64,000 nt of DNA from Peribacillus simplex. Its GTDB lineage: Bacteria > Bacillota > Bacilli > Bacillales > DSM-1321. The notes beneath the pieces were generated by a model that worked only from the letters and a program-made list of their open reading frames with translations, was not told the origin of the DNA and searched no databases. The translations under genes and the position numbers were made by a program. Below are positions 8,937 through 16,453 of the stretch, piece by piece. The stretch's first letter is position 1; every line of letters starts with the position of its first letter. The stretch lies in assembly GCF_030123325.1 (NCBI RefSeq), contig NZ_CP126106.1:4864001-4928000 (forward strand). The letters run 5' to 3'.

Positions 8937-9017
8937 AACGGTCCCCCTAAAAACTAAAATGTATATTATTGTAAATTCAGCATTTTTTAGAGAAAATCCT
9001 TCAAGTTACTGTTGAAC

Positions 9018-9045
9018 TATCCTGCCCCTTTAGTTCCATAAGAAA
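9018..9045 (+). repeat. GTTAG repeat, left part split by IS110 copy A
   Basis: ATCCTGCCCCTTTAGTTCC and ATAAGAAA match the repeat up to the A-run of the core; the rest resumes at 10651 after the insertion. Confidence 0.88.
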
Positions 9046-9079
9046 CTCCTATGGCGGCGCTCCTCGCCGCCACCATCTA

Positions 9080-9300
9080 CTACGAAAATCTAAACTCAAA
9101 AATAGAGTCTAACCCATTAAACCGTTGACGATAATGGATGATAACAATACAACCAGGCTGAACTTTTTTTGGTGGATCTTAAGGAAGATACCCTGTATAA
9201 GAAACTGGTTGTGACAGTATGGAAGAACCATTTAGTGTACTACTAGTACGTATACAAAAATTTTTGTAACAAATCTCCTGTCATATGTATTGTTAATCTT
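9080..9300 (+). ncRNA. Candidate bridge RNA of IS110 copy A
   Basis: IS110 elements encode a bridge RNA in this position. The segment ATAAGAAA (9197-9204) equals the target sequence just left of the insertion point, and ATACAAAAA (9252-9260) equals the element's right end plus joint. They appear in the expected order, target guide before donor guide. The right-hand guide strands were not found by eye, and ATACAAAAA is part of a palindrome, so this is tentative. The same sequence occurs in copy B. Confidence 0.4.
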
Positions 9301-9319
9301 TTTTTGAGGTGATTCTCCT

Positions 9320-10240
9320 ATGGAAGCAATGATTGAACGGTGTGCTGGCCTAGATGTGCACCAAGAAACAGTAGTAGCCTGTGTATTATTTGGTCCATTA
9401 GATAAAAAACCAAAAACCTCTATTGAAACGTTTTCAACTACAACAACGGGACTCTTGGCTTTGAGTGATTGGCTCGCTCCCCTCCAGGTATCCGATGTTG
9501 TGATGGAAAGTACCGGAGTCTACTGGAAACCAATATGGAATATACTCGAAGGATCTTTTCACCTTGTTCTTGCCAATGCCAGGCATGTCAAAAATGTTCC
9601 AGGCCGTAAAACTGATGTAAAAGATGCCGAATGGCTTGCCAAGCTTCTAAGATGCGGACTTATTGAAAGCAATTTTGTCCCACCAGAGGATATTCGTGAT
9701 TTACGTGATCTTACTCGTTATCGAAAAAAATTGATTCATCATCGCACATCAGAGCAGAATCGCATTCACAAAATTCTTCAAGATGCTAATATCAAGCTAA
9801 CTTCCGTTCTATCAGACATTTTTGGTGTATCGGGACGCCGAATCCTTGAAGCGATTCTAAACGGTGAAAAAATAGAGACCGATGGTCTTCGAAAAATGGT
9901 GGATTGGCGAACAAAAGCAAGTATTACTGACATTGCCCATGCAATTAATGGTCGTATTCGCCGTCATCATCGTGATATGTTGCGTTACCATTGGGAGCAT
10001 ATGAGTTATTTAGAAAAAGCCATAGAAGAATTGGAAAAACAAATTGATCAACTCCTATCCCCATATCATAAGGAAGTAGAATTATTGGATGGTATACCTG
10101 GTGTGAACAAAGCTGCCGCAGCTACTTTTATTGCAGAGATGGGCGTGGATATGTCCTTATTTAAGTCGGCTAAACATCTTGCCTCTTGGGCTGGTGTGAG
10201 TCCTGGAAATTACGAAAGTGCTGGTAAAAAAAACGAGTAA
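9320..10240 (+). CDS. IS110 transposase, N-terminal part (copy A)
   Basis: 306 aa. Carries the DEDD residues D12 (GLDVHQ), E63 (MESTGVYW), D99 and D102 (KTDVKDAEW) and most of the C-terminal domain up to SWAGVSPGNYESAGKK, which includes the probable catalytic serine. ATG 9320 follows TGAGGTGATTCTCCT. The frame stops right after a run of eight A (10226-10233); the remaining 100 residues continue in another frame at 10218-10550. Seven A would restore one reading frame. Confidence 0.9.
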   Translation: MEAMIERCAGLDVHQETVVACVLFGPLDKKPKTSIETFSTTTTGLLALSDWLAPLQVSDVVMESTGVYWKPIWNILEGSFHLVLANARHVKNVPGRKTDVKDAEWLAKLLRCGLIESNFVPPEDIRDLRDLTRYRKKLIHHRTSEQNRIHKILQDANIKLTSVLSDIFGVSGRRILEAILNGEKIETDGLRKMVDWRTKASITDIAHAINGRIRRHHRDMLRYHWEHMSYLEKAIEELEKQIDQLLSPYHKEVELLDGIPGVNKAAAATFIAEMGVDMSLFKSAKHLASWAGVSPGNYESAGKKNE

Positions 10241-10550
10241 AACCACACAAGGTAACAAAGCTCTGAAAACGATGGCCGTAGAGTGTGTATTAGCGACATC
10301 AAGGCAAAATAATCGAATTGCTTCACATCGAAAAAGGATTACCAAAAGGCAGGGAAAAATGAAAGGACGAATTGCTTCTGCTCATTTACTATTGACGATT
10401 GCTTACAACATCTTAAAAACAGGAGAACCCTATCATGAACTAGGCTCAAATTACCTTGAAGAAAAACAAAATAACAAAGAATTAAAAATGATCGAATACC
10501 TAAAAAAGAAAGGCTATTCAATCGCTCCATCTAAACAACAAACTGCATAA
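10218..10550 (+). CDS. IS110 transposase, C-terminal part in shifted frame (copy A)
   Basis: Continues the transposase (SKTTQGNKALKTMAVE to the end). The overlap with the upstream frame spans the A8 run, so a full protein needs loss of one A in DNA or mRNA (slippage) or a +1 ribosomal shift. The start at 10218 has no ribosome binding site of its own and is probably not used. Copy B shows the same break with a different A-run length. Confidence 0.7.
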   Translation: MLVKKTSKTTQGNKALKTMAVECVLATSRQNNRIASHRKRITKRQGKMKGRIASAHLLLTIAYNILKTGEPYHELGSNYLEEKQNNKELKMIEYLKKKGYSIAPSKQQTA

Positions 10551-10650
10551 CCAGTTAAAATAACGACATAGTACATTTACGCCCTTCGAAAAAAAATGAG
10601 AATATGGAGGGTTTATTTTAGCATGACTTTTTACTAATGTGTTTTCATAC

Positions 10651-10707
10651 AAAAAAGCCGCCTTAAAGACAGCTCCAATCTTCGGCTAACGCACCTGTCA
10701 GTTCAAC
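10651..10707 (+). repeat. GTTAG repeat, right part split by IS110 copy A
   Basis: AAAAAAGCCGCCTTAAAG continues the core, and the right edge CTAACGCACCTGTCAGTTC follows. Joined to 9018-9045 it gives one complete repeat. A further edge-like fragment, CATCCGTTAGTTCC, lies at 10759-10772 and supplies the stop codon of the next gene. Confidence 0.88.
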
Positions 10708-10764
10708 AAAACCAAGTTTTCACCGTGTATTATGTTCGTCAAAAATCAACTAGTGGGACATCCG

Positions 10765-11148
10765 TTAGTTCCTTAACGCTTTTCTGACTTTCTTTGCAAA
10801 AACTAATGGATCATCAACAGCTTCGATATTAACGTAAATCAAATTCGGATCATCAAATAGCCACTCATTGTGTATGGATGAAACTATTATTCCTTGTTTA
10901 AGAATCAAAGCAACAAAATTCTCGACTTCACTTTGCAAGAGTGCTACCCTACCTAGGCACAATGCTTGTCCAGTCTTATCTCTTGATTCAAATGAGAAAG
11001 AAGAAGTCACTCTAAAGCGTTTCCCTAAAATTTTTGCTTTTATTTCATTTCGATTTATGGTTGTCACACATTTTCCACCCGCAAATCCTTCTTGGCCGCC
11101 GATAATCCTAGCAAACTTTTGACAAATTAATTCATCATTAGATGCCAT
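10765..11148 (-). CDS. DUF1259-family protein
   Basis: 127 aa. The C-terminal stretch EVENFVALILKQGIIVSS with HNEWLFDDPNLIYV matches the conserved end of DUF1259 (LppY/LpqO-type) proteins, where a small protein ends with L-x-x-x-G-I-x-V-x-x-x-H-N. Cytosolic, no signal peptide. The stop codon TTA (10765-10767) is inside a CCGTTAGTT fragment of the GTTAG repeat. Function of the family is not known. Confidence 0.7.
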   Translation of the reverse strand: MASNDELICQKFARIIGGQEGFAGGKCVTTINRNEIKAKILGKRFRVTSSFSFESRDKTGQALCLGRVALLQSEVENFVALILKQGIIVSSIHNEWLFDDPNLIYVNIEAVDDPLVFAKKVRKALRN

Positions 11149-11249
11149 CTATTCATCCCCTCCCTAATATTAATAGGGTATGAATCAATGAATAGATTCG
11201 AAACGGATATGCATCCATTTTGAAATGAAAATCATTTTATATTTTATTC

Positions 11250-11335
11250 AAACTATCCTGCTCCTGTTAGCACCATAAGAAAAGAGCTGATCCTCAAAGC
11301 TCACTAATGAACTAATGCACCCGTTAGTTTAACAA
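11250..11335 (+). repeat. GTTAG repeat, third core type
   Basis: Left edge CCTGCTCCTGTTAGCACC, core GAGCTGATCCTCAAAGCTC, right edge CTAATGCACCCGTTAGTTT. It ends 7 bp before the stop at 11342. Confidence 0.85.
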
Positions 11336-11341
11336 CTAAAC

Positions 11342-11677
11342 TTAATTTTTATTTTCTTTTTCGAAATAGAAACCTGTCCCATTTTCTTGTGGAACAAACC
11401 CTTGTTGAGCTGAACTATTTTCCACCATATTTTGCTCTTCTACTGAAATAATTGTGGTAACATTTTTTCCTTCAGCTACATTACCTTCTCTACGATTTTG
11501 CTCTTCTACTGATATAACTCTGTATTGATCTCCGTTATTAGTGGCAGTTTGTTCAACTTTTACTTTTGACTGTCCAGTTTGTGCAAATACCTTTGTACTT
11601 TGTAGGTCCTTCGCAAAACCGATTGATAAAGCTAAAGCACCAGCAAACCCTATGGTCAAAACTAATTTCCATTTCAT
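11342..11677 (-). CDS. Small secreted or surface protein, 111 aa
   Basis: Starts MKWKLVLTIGFAGALALS, a typical signal peptide, with cleavage likely after AQT near residue 34 or earlier. The mature part is hydrophilic and contains an internal duplication: ISVEEQNRREGN and ISVEEQNMVENS, spaced 26 residues apart. An AGGAGG site lies just before the ATG at 11677. No family recognised. Confidence 0.65.
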   Translation of the reverse strand: MKWKLVLTIGFAGALALSIGFAKDLQSTKVFAQTGQSKVKVEQTATNNGDQYRVISVEEQNRREGNVAEGKNVTTIISVEEQNMVENSSAQQGFVPQENGTGFYFEKENKN

Positions 11678-11760
11678 TTAAAAACCTCCTAATGGTTCGA
11701 GTTTGTGTTAATAACATATTTTACCATACCTAAAACTATGTTACTTTAAAAATTTGTTAC

Positions 11761-11850
11761 TCAACTAAACTGCCCCGTTAGTTCCATAAAGAAAGAGCTG
11801 CCTTAAAGACAGCTCTGATCTTCAGCTAACGCACCCGTTAGTTTAAGTAC
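11761..11850 (+). repeat. GTTAG repeat, near complete
   Basis: Left edge ACTGCCCCGTTAGTTCC, core GAGCTGCCTTAAAGACAGCTC, right edge CTAACGCACCCGTTAGTTT. One of the copies closest to consensus. Confidence 0.92.
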
Positions 11851-11890
11851 AAACTTTCAAAAATTGAAATCTATCCTTGGAATTTAATAC

Positions 11891-11910
11891 AACAAAAAGG
11901 TTCTAGAACC
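11891..11910 (-). terminator. Intrinsic terminator of a decayed gene
   Basis: GGTTCTAGAACC (11899-11910) followed on the minus strand by TTTTTGTT. It sits just downstream of the SDR remnant. Confidence 0.6.
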
Positions 11911-11936
11911 AAAGCCTTTTTTGTTTAATTTACCTT

Positions 11937-12000
11937 TTAAAATCCACCTTCTGAATGAATAATCTGATCTGTAATCCAATTTGCTTCATCGCTCATTAGA
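11937..12000 (-). pseudogene. C-terminal remnant of a short-chain dehydrogenase (SDR)
   Basis: The minus strand reads MSDEANWITDQIIHSEGGF then stop (11937-11996). This is the typical SDR ending (S-D-E-A-x-W-I-T-G-Q-x-I-x-x-D-G-G). Nothing of the Rossmann or catalytic part remains upstream, so it is a deletion remnant. The rest of 12001-12172 holds no gene. Confidence 0.75.
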
Positions 12001-12172
12001 AATTAAATCGTTTTTGCAACATTTTAATGCATTAACCGTTATTTGAGAAGGAGTTACCTTTTTCTTGCTTAATAGCTCACTGTTTTTAAAAGTAAGTTGG
12101 GGCTTTTGAACCGGAAAGGTATATTTTTAACTATAAAAACTATGATAAAATTTTTCCATTTTCCCTTTTTGC

Positions 12173-13342
12173 CTACTTGCTAAATTCAGCAAGTAAAATA
12201 TTTTTAAAAGGATTAGGACTGTTATCTCTACCCAAACTGTTCAAACTGACGACCAATGTATGCTTGCCTCCAAGTGTACCTCCAGCAATAGTGGAAAACC
12301 CTAGAATGCCACCTGTGTGTCCCCATATCGAGACACCGTTTGGAAGCTTAGTTTCATAGATTCCAAGACCATATCCATCAATTCCTGCTCTTCCTGTAGG
12401 AACTGTAGTAAGCATTTGTTTTAGTTGCTGTTCCTTCAGTAATTTGCCACGGAGCAAGGAAGAGAAGAATTTATTTAAGTCGTCAGCAGTAGAAATCATA
12501 TCTCCAGCCGAGCTGCCTGCACTTGGGTTATAATAAGTAACGTCTTTTATCTCACTTGCTTCGTCTGGTTGGGAATATCCCCGAGCATGCTTGGTGCCTG
12601 GAATAACGCTTGAATTGCCAGGTAGGAATGTATCCGACAATTCAAGCGGTTCAATAATCCGATTTTCAATCTCTTCCGCGTAGCTGTTTCCGGTTACTTT
12701 TTCAATAAGAATACCCAGTAATACGTATCCTGTGTTTGAATAAGACCAGCCCTTTCCTGGGACAAAGTCTGGGGGCAGAGAAATCCCCATCTTCACTAGT
12801 TCTTCAGCCGTATACGATTTTTTTGTATCCATAAAATCAGCGTCTTTTGACCTTGAGTATTCAGCGATACCACTTGTATGGTTCAATATCTGCCGGATGG
12901 TAATCTGTTTACCATCATATCCGTTTCCTTGAATGACACCAGGCAACCATTTTTCGATGGAGTCGTCTAGATTCAAGCGGTTCTCTCCAGCTAATTGAAG
13001 TACAACCGTTGCGGTGAACGTCTTCGTCACGCTACCAATGCGAAAGCGAAAATCTGTTTTCATTGGTTGCTTGGTGCTCAGATTCGCTACCCCAGCGGCA
13101 TAACCCCACGTTTTACCATCCTCGGAAGTTTTAGCAAGTATCCCCGGGAATCCAAGTTGCAATGTATCCCGCATTGCTTGCTTGACGGAATTATGATCTC
13201 GTTGAGTGCTTGTTTGTAACGAACTAGATACATTTTGAGTGGGCTCTACTTTTGCAATTGAGGTTGGCGATGTGTATAGCAGGGAACTTCCAGTTATCAA
13301 CAGGGCGAGACTTGCAAATGTAATTTGACTACGTATTTTCAT
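12173..13342 (-). CDS. Secreted serine hydrolase, beta-lactamase / D-Ala-D-Ala carboxypeptidase class C fold
   Basis: 389 aa with an N-terminal signal peptide (hydrophobic residues about 7-25). The active-site motifs are S104-V-T-K107, Y201-S-N203 and HTGG near residue 343. This is the set of class C beta-lactamases, esterases and DD-peptidases. ATG at 13342 follows GAGGAGAGG. No cognate regulator is nearby; the gene stands alone. A role in peptidoglycan or small-amide hydrolysis is likely; antibiotic hydrolysis cannot be claimed. Confidence 0.88.
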   Translation of the reverse strand: MKIRSQITFASLALLITGSSLLYTSPTSIAKVEPTQNVSSSLQTSTQRDHNSVKQAMRDTLQLGFPGILAKTSEDGKTWGYAAGVANLSTKQPMKTDFRFRIGSVTKTFTATVVLQLAGENRLNLDDSIEKWLPGVIQGNGYDGKQITIRQILNHTSGIAEYSRSKDADFMDTKKSYTAEELVKMGISLPPDFVPGKGWSYSNTGYVLLGILIEKVTGNSYAEEIENRIIEPLELSDTFLPGNSSVIPGTKHARGYSQPDEASEIKDVTYYNPSAGSSAGDMISTADDLNKFFSSLLRGKLLKEQQLKQMLTTVPTGRAGIDGYGLGIYETKLPNGVSIWGHTGGILGFSTIAGGTLGGKHTLVVSLNSLGRDNSPNPFKNILLAEFSK

Positions 13343-13637
13343 AAGGCATTCCTCTCCTCTATTAATATTGTATAGGTGGTTGCTTGTTGTTCCATATTAA
13401 TCACACAGCTATACTTTGCACAAAATGACTATCCTCGCCTTCGTCTGCTTCGTCTTGATACTCATCATTCTCATCTTGATTTTCAATGTGCTTTTTTATA
13501 AGGAATTGTTCCATTTCCTCTACATATGACTTAAGGTTACCTTATTTTACCATAAACACCCAATAATTAGATTTAAATATCATTTTTCTATTCTCGTGGT
13601 TTAGTATTCATTGCACAGTTCGAATAAAATATGGCTT

Positions 13638-13735
13638 GATGAACTATCCTGCCCCGTTATTGCCATAAAAAAAAAAGCTGCCTTAAAGACAGCCCCGATC
13701 TTCAGCTAACGCACCCGTTAGTTTAAGAACAATCC
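13638..13735 (+). repeat. GTTAG repeat, near complete
   Basis: Left edge CCTGCCCCGTTATTGCC, core AAAAGCTGCCTTAAAGACAGC, right edge CTAACGCACCCGTTAGTTT. It directly precedes the IS3-family insertion. Confidence 0.9.
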
Positions 13736-13809
13736 TTCACAAACTAACGCAACACATTAGAAAAGGCCCATTTGTGAAGTGAACCCAAAAAGTTAGACAC
13801 TTTATTTAA

Positions 13810-14658
13810 TTAGGCAACCTTGAAGGCATGAACCCGGTAATCTACTGGGCTCATGCCTTTTAGTTTTACTTTGATTCGTCGGTGATTGTAATAATGGATA
13901 TAATCTTCCAGTTCTTTTTTGAAATGCTCCATGCTGTCGAACTTCTGTAAATAAAGTAATTCCGATTTCAGTAAGCCAAAGAAGTTTTCTATGACGGCAT
14001 TGTCTAAACAATTTCCTTTGCGGGACATGCTTTGTATAATGTTATGTCTTTTCAAATCATGTGAGTATTGTTTCATCTGGTAATGCCAGCCCTGATCTGA
14101 ATGGAGAACGGGGGAATCTTTCGATTCCAATCGCATAAAGGCTTGGTCTAGCATCTTGGAGACTAAGGGATAAACAGGACGTGATTCGATATTGTAAGCA
14201 ATGATCTCTCCATTAAATAAATCTAGAATGGGCGATAAATACAACTTCTCACCGTGTAAATGAAATTCAGTTACGTCCGTAACCCATTTTTGATTTGGCT
14301 TTGTTGCCTTAAAATTACGATTGAGGATATTAGGCGCAACCTTTCCAATCTTGCCTTTGTATGAACGGTATTTCTTCATACGGACCAGACACTTTAGTCC
14401 CAACTCCTTCATCAATCGAAGGACCGTTTTATGGTTCATTGAAATCCCTCTATTACGTAATTCCAATGTAATGCGTCGATACCCATATCTCCCTTTATTC
14501 GTATGAAATATCTCCTGAATAACTGGCTTTATTTCTTCGTATTTATCCTGACGCCCGAAGGCGTTTATCCAATAATAATAGGTACTCCTTGCCAGATTTG
14601 CGACGGACAGAAGTAGCTTTAAATTAAAATCTCCCCTTAGCTCATGTACTACTTTCGC
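13810..14658 (-). CDS. IS3-family transposase OrfB (DDE domain)
   Basis: About 282 aa when read from the frameshift site. The DDE integrase triad is in WVTDVTEF, LHSDQGWHY and NAVIENFFG. The frame has no start codon with a ribosome binding site and stays open upstream until it overlaps the end of orfA, so it is expressed as an OrfAB fusion by a -1 shift at the AAAAAG run (14658-14663, minus strand). Ends at TAA 13810. Apparently intact. Confidence 0.9.
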   Translation of the reverse strand, partial: AKVVHELRGDFNLKLLLSVANLARSTYYYWINAFGRQDKYEEIKPVIQEIFHTNKGRYGYRRITLELRNRGISMNHKTVLRLMKELGLKCLVRMKKYRSYKGKIGKVAPNILNRNFKATKPNQKWVTDVTEFHLHGEKLYLSPILDLFNGEIIAYNIESRPVYPLVSKMLDQAFMRLESKDSPVLHSDQGWHYQMKQYSHDLKRHNIIQSMSRKGNCLDNAVIENFFGLLKSELLYLQKFDSMEHFKKELEDYIHYYNHRRIKVKLKGMSPVDYRVHAFKVA

Positions 14659-15152
14659 TTTTTGCGTTCGGACGCTTCGCTTTCTTGAACTAAGGCTCTC
14701 AACTTTTTTAAATATGCATTCTCTGCACGTAATCTTTCATTTTCAGCCTGTAACGCCTCTAATGACCCTTCTACTGGTTTTTTCTCCGTTTCTTTTTTCA
14801 TGGATGGACGCCCCTTTTTCTTCGTTTCAAGAGCGTCAACTCCGTACTCCTCCAATTGCTTTAGCCAATTAGTAATGGTAGAAGGAGAAGCAATGTTATA
14901 CACAGCAGCTGCATGGGTACTAGACACTCCAAAATCGTTCATATAGTTTAGTACATCCATCTTAAAGCTAATATCATAATTTGTATAGGTAGACATTAGC
15001 CCATCTATCCCATGTTCTTTATAATGCGCCACCCATTGCTTTAAAGGAGTCAAACTGATATTAAATTGATTGGCTACAGTTCTAAATGAGTCCATTCCTT
15101 CTAAATAAACAAGGACAGCTTTTAATTTCAACTCTAATGAATATTTTGTCAT
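14649..15152 (-). CDS. IS3-family transposase OrfA (helix-turn-helix)
   Basis: 167 aa starting MTKYSLELKLKAV, chosen because TTGGAGGTG lies just upstream; the open frame reaches 15206 only by running into the terminal repeat. It contains two helix-turn-helix units and a C-terminal leucine-zipper-like stretch (EALQAENERLRAENAYLKKL). The end reads ASERKKRK just after the slippery A-run used for -1 frameshifting. Confidence 0.9.
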   Translation of the reverse strand: MTKYSLELKLKAVLVYLEGMDSFRTVANQFNISLTPLKQWVAHYKEHGIDGLMSTYTNYDISFKMDVLNYMNDFGVSSTHAAAVYNIASPSTITNWLKQLEEYGVDALETKKKGRPSMKKETEKKPVEGSLEALQAENERLRAENAYLKKLRALVQESEASERKKRK

Positions 15153-15322
15153 AAAAAAAGCACCTCCAATTGTTAGATGGTGTCTAACAATTGGGGTGCA
15201 GTTCATTTGACGGCCTTTTTATGGAGGTAACGCGGCGTTAATTCAATAAGAACAATTCAAGAAAATAAAATATTTACTGTTATTATTCCTATAAGGACCA
15301 TATATCACAAAGCAATTCTCAG

Positions 15323-15499
15323 TTACCTGTTGGCACTTCTTTCATTTTTTAACCCTATAATAATTAAAATCAACATTACTAAAATTACAATTATTGAGTT
15401 GTTGACATTGTCCAAACGCAATATAAAATAGCTAACTCCCATTAAAGAGAAAAGAATAAAGAGGAAAATTGGTATATCGAGTTTTTTTATAAATAACAC
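15323..15499 (-). CDS. Possible small membrane protein, 58 aa
   Basis: Opens with GTG at 15499 and reads two hydrophobic segments, PIFLFILFSLMGVSYFIL and SIIVILVMLILIIIGL, ending KNERSANR. No clear ribosome binding site precedes the GTG, so the start and expression are uncertain. Confidence 0.4.
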   Translation of the reverse strand: MLFIKKLDIPIFLFILFSLMGVSYFILRLDNVNNSIIVILVMLILIIIGLKNERSANR

Positions 15500-15585
15500 C
15501 TCAGATTTAATTTATTGTCTAAATTAATATGATAGATTAACTTCTTTATAAAAAAGTTTAATCATTTTTAAAATTCTTGTGTTCG

Positions 15586-15873
15586 TCAATTAATATCATG
15601 TAACTTCATTTTTTCTAATTCTTTCTTTCTTTTATTTTTTAGAGATTCTCTTCCCTGAGCCCAGCCTCCCAATAAAATTATCAATCCAGCAAATGCAACA
15701 AAAATAGTGTGAAAAGGATGTCCATTATCCATTCTATTGGACAACCATTCAAAAATAAAAACTAAATACAGAATAGGTAAAATTGCTCCCCAGTAAACAT
15801 TGGTTCTTCTAGATAAAAAAAATTGAACCCCTAATATTCCAAAGGCTATTAACCATTTATAAACTTCATCCAT
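15586..15873 (-). CDS. Small membrane protein, 95 aa
   Basis: Three hydrophobic segments (about residues 5-20, 28-45 and 57-73) and a strongly basic C-terminus (NKRKKELEKMK). No family recognised. Its start overlaps the stop of the upstream gene by one base (15873), indicating a two-gene operon. Confidence 0.6.
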   Translation of the reverse strand: MDEVYKWLIAFGILGVQFFLSRRTNVYWGAILPILYLVFIFEWLSNRMDNGHPFHTIFVAFAGLIILLGGWAQGRESLKNKRKKELEKMKLHDIN

Positions 15874-16088
15874 TATTCATCATTCCTTTCGTTTTTATAT
15901 TTATCAATAATCAATTTTGCCGTTTCTAAACTCATCCGTTCATCAATAACAAAATTTTTAATCATATTTACAAATTCTACATCTTCTGTTTTGCTATTCA
16001 GTTCAATTTTTTTAATTAATGTATCCAACTTAGCCCTTACTGTCGGATTTAGAAAGAGAACGTATACTCCAAACTCTTGAAAAAACAT
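15873..16088 (-). CDS. Small hypothetical protein, probably 5'-truncated or starting later
   Basis: The 71-aa frame begins with about 17 residues that are antisense to a helix-turn-helix remnant on the other strand, so these are unlikely to be native. A TTG at 16028 (LDTLIKKIEL) has AAGGG 5 bases upstream and may be the true start, giving 51 aa. The remaining part (SLETAKLIIDKYKNERNDE) is helical and soluble. It is translationally coupled to the membrane protein at 15586-15873. Confidence 0.45.
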   Translation of the reverse strand: MFFQEFGVYVLFLNPTVRAKLDTLIKKIELNSKTEDVEFVNMIKNFVIDERMSLETAKLIIDKYKNERNDE

Positions 16089-16183
16089 ATAGAAATAAAA
16101 GCATCACTGCAAAAGAATTAGGAATGTCTAGAGCTACTCTTTATAAAAAAATGAAGAAATACGGAATTGATTTTACCAAATAA
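16040..16183 (+). pseudogene. C-terminal HTH remnant of a sigma-54-dependent regulator
   Basis: The plus strand reads DLERERILQTLEKTYRNKS and then ITAKELGMSRATLYKKMKKY before stopping at 16181-16183. This is the Fis-type DNA-binding helix-turn-helix that ends NtrC-family activators. No AAA+ domain is left upstream; the join lies near 16040. Confidence 0.75.
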
Positions 16184-16320
16184 AGTATCTTACCCTTTTA
16201 TTAACACTAGGTTAATAACAATATTTTAGTTATGAATCCGGAAAAAAATAAGGTGTTCATCAATATTAATTTTTGTTACACTTAAAAAAATTATGAAATT
16301 TTGGTAACGAGGTGACTAAG

Positions 16321-16377
16321 ATGTTTTGGACTCCATTATTTGAAAACGATGTACCAACAGTACTCTCCCACTCTTAA
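16321..16377 (+). CDS. Leader peptide of the EamA operon, 18 aa
   Basis: ATG at 16321 follows CGAGGTG with 6 bases between, as good a site as any gene here. The peptide is MFWTPLFENDVPTVLSHS. Codons 14-16 and the stop codon overlap hairpin segments 1 and 2 of the attenuator. Size and position match leader peptides of inducible erm/cat genes. There is no row of one amino acid, so it is not an amino-acid-biosynthesis type leader. Confidence 0.7.
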   Translation: MFWTPLFENDVPTVLSHS

Positions 16378-16446
16378 CGGAGAGAACTTTAGAATAGCTA
16401 TTTCTCTCCGTTAAGGCATAACAAGCCTAAAAATAAATACGGAGGG
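16360..16446 (+). promoter_or_regulatory. Candidate four-segment translational attenuator before the EamA gene
   Basis: Segment 1 GTACTCTCC (16360-16368) can pair with segment 2 GGAGAGAAC (16379-16387). Segment 2 extended, CTTAACGGAGAGAA (16373-16386), pairs perfectly over 14 bp with segment 3 TTCTCTCCGTTAAG (16402-16415). Segment 3 CTCTCCGT (16404-16411) can also pair with segment 4 ACGGAGGG (16439-16446), the ribosome binding site of the transporter. So 1:2 plus 3:4 hides the site, and a ribosome held on the leader frees it through 2:3. No T run follows, so this is not a terminator. Confidence 0.72.
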
Positions 16447-16453
16447 TACAAAC

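Larger units (their letters stand above)
9046..10650 (+). mobile_element. IS110-family element, copy A (about 1605 bp)
   Basis: Nearly identical to 49258-50863. Identity begins at the repeat's ATAAGAAA followed by CTCCTATGG and ends in TTTTCATAC before AAAAAAGC. The exact joints are uncertain by about 3 bp because of the A-run. No inverted terminal repeats or target duplication are seen, as expected for IS110. The 5' non-coding end is long (274 bp) and the 3' end short (100 bp), the layout of the IS110 subgroup with its RNA guide at the left end. It lies inside a GTTAG repeat. Confidence 0.92.
13775..15205 (-). mobile_element. IS3-family (IS150-group) insertion element, 1431 bp
   Basis: Imperfect terminal inverted repeats: TGAAGTGAACCC plus GTTAGACAC at the left and, on the opposite strand, TGAACTGCACCCC plus GTTAGACAC at the right. 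It is flanked by the 4-bp target duplication TTTG (13771-13774 and 15206-15209). The target was the loop of a hairpin: AAAAGGCC (13761-13768) pairs with GGCCTTTT (15212-15219) across the element. The element carries orfA and orfB. Confidence 0.92.

Noticed and set aside
13401..13514. 37-codon acidic frame (minus) and 34-codon hydrophobic frame (plus) in the gap after the serine hydrolase
   Set aside because: They overlap on opposite strands, neither has a well-spaced ribosome binding site, and neither resembles a known family.
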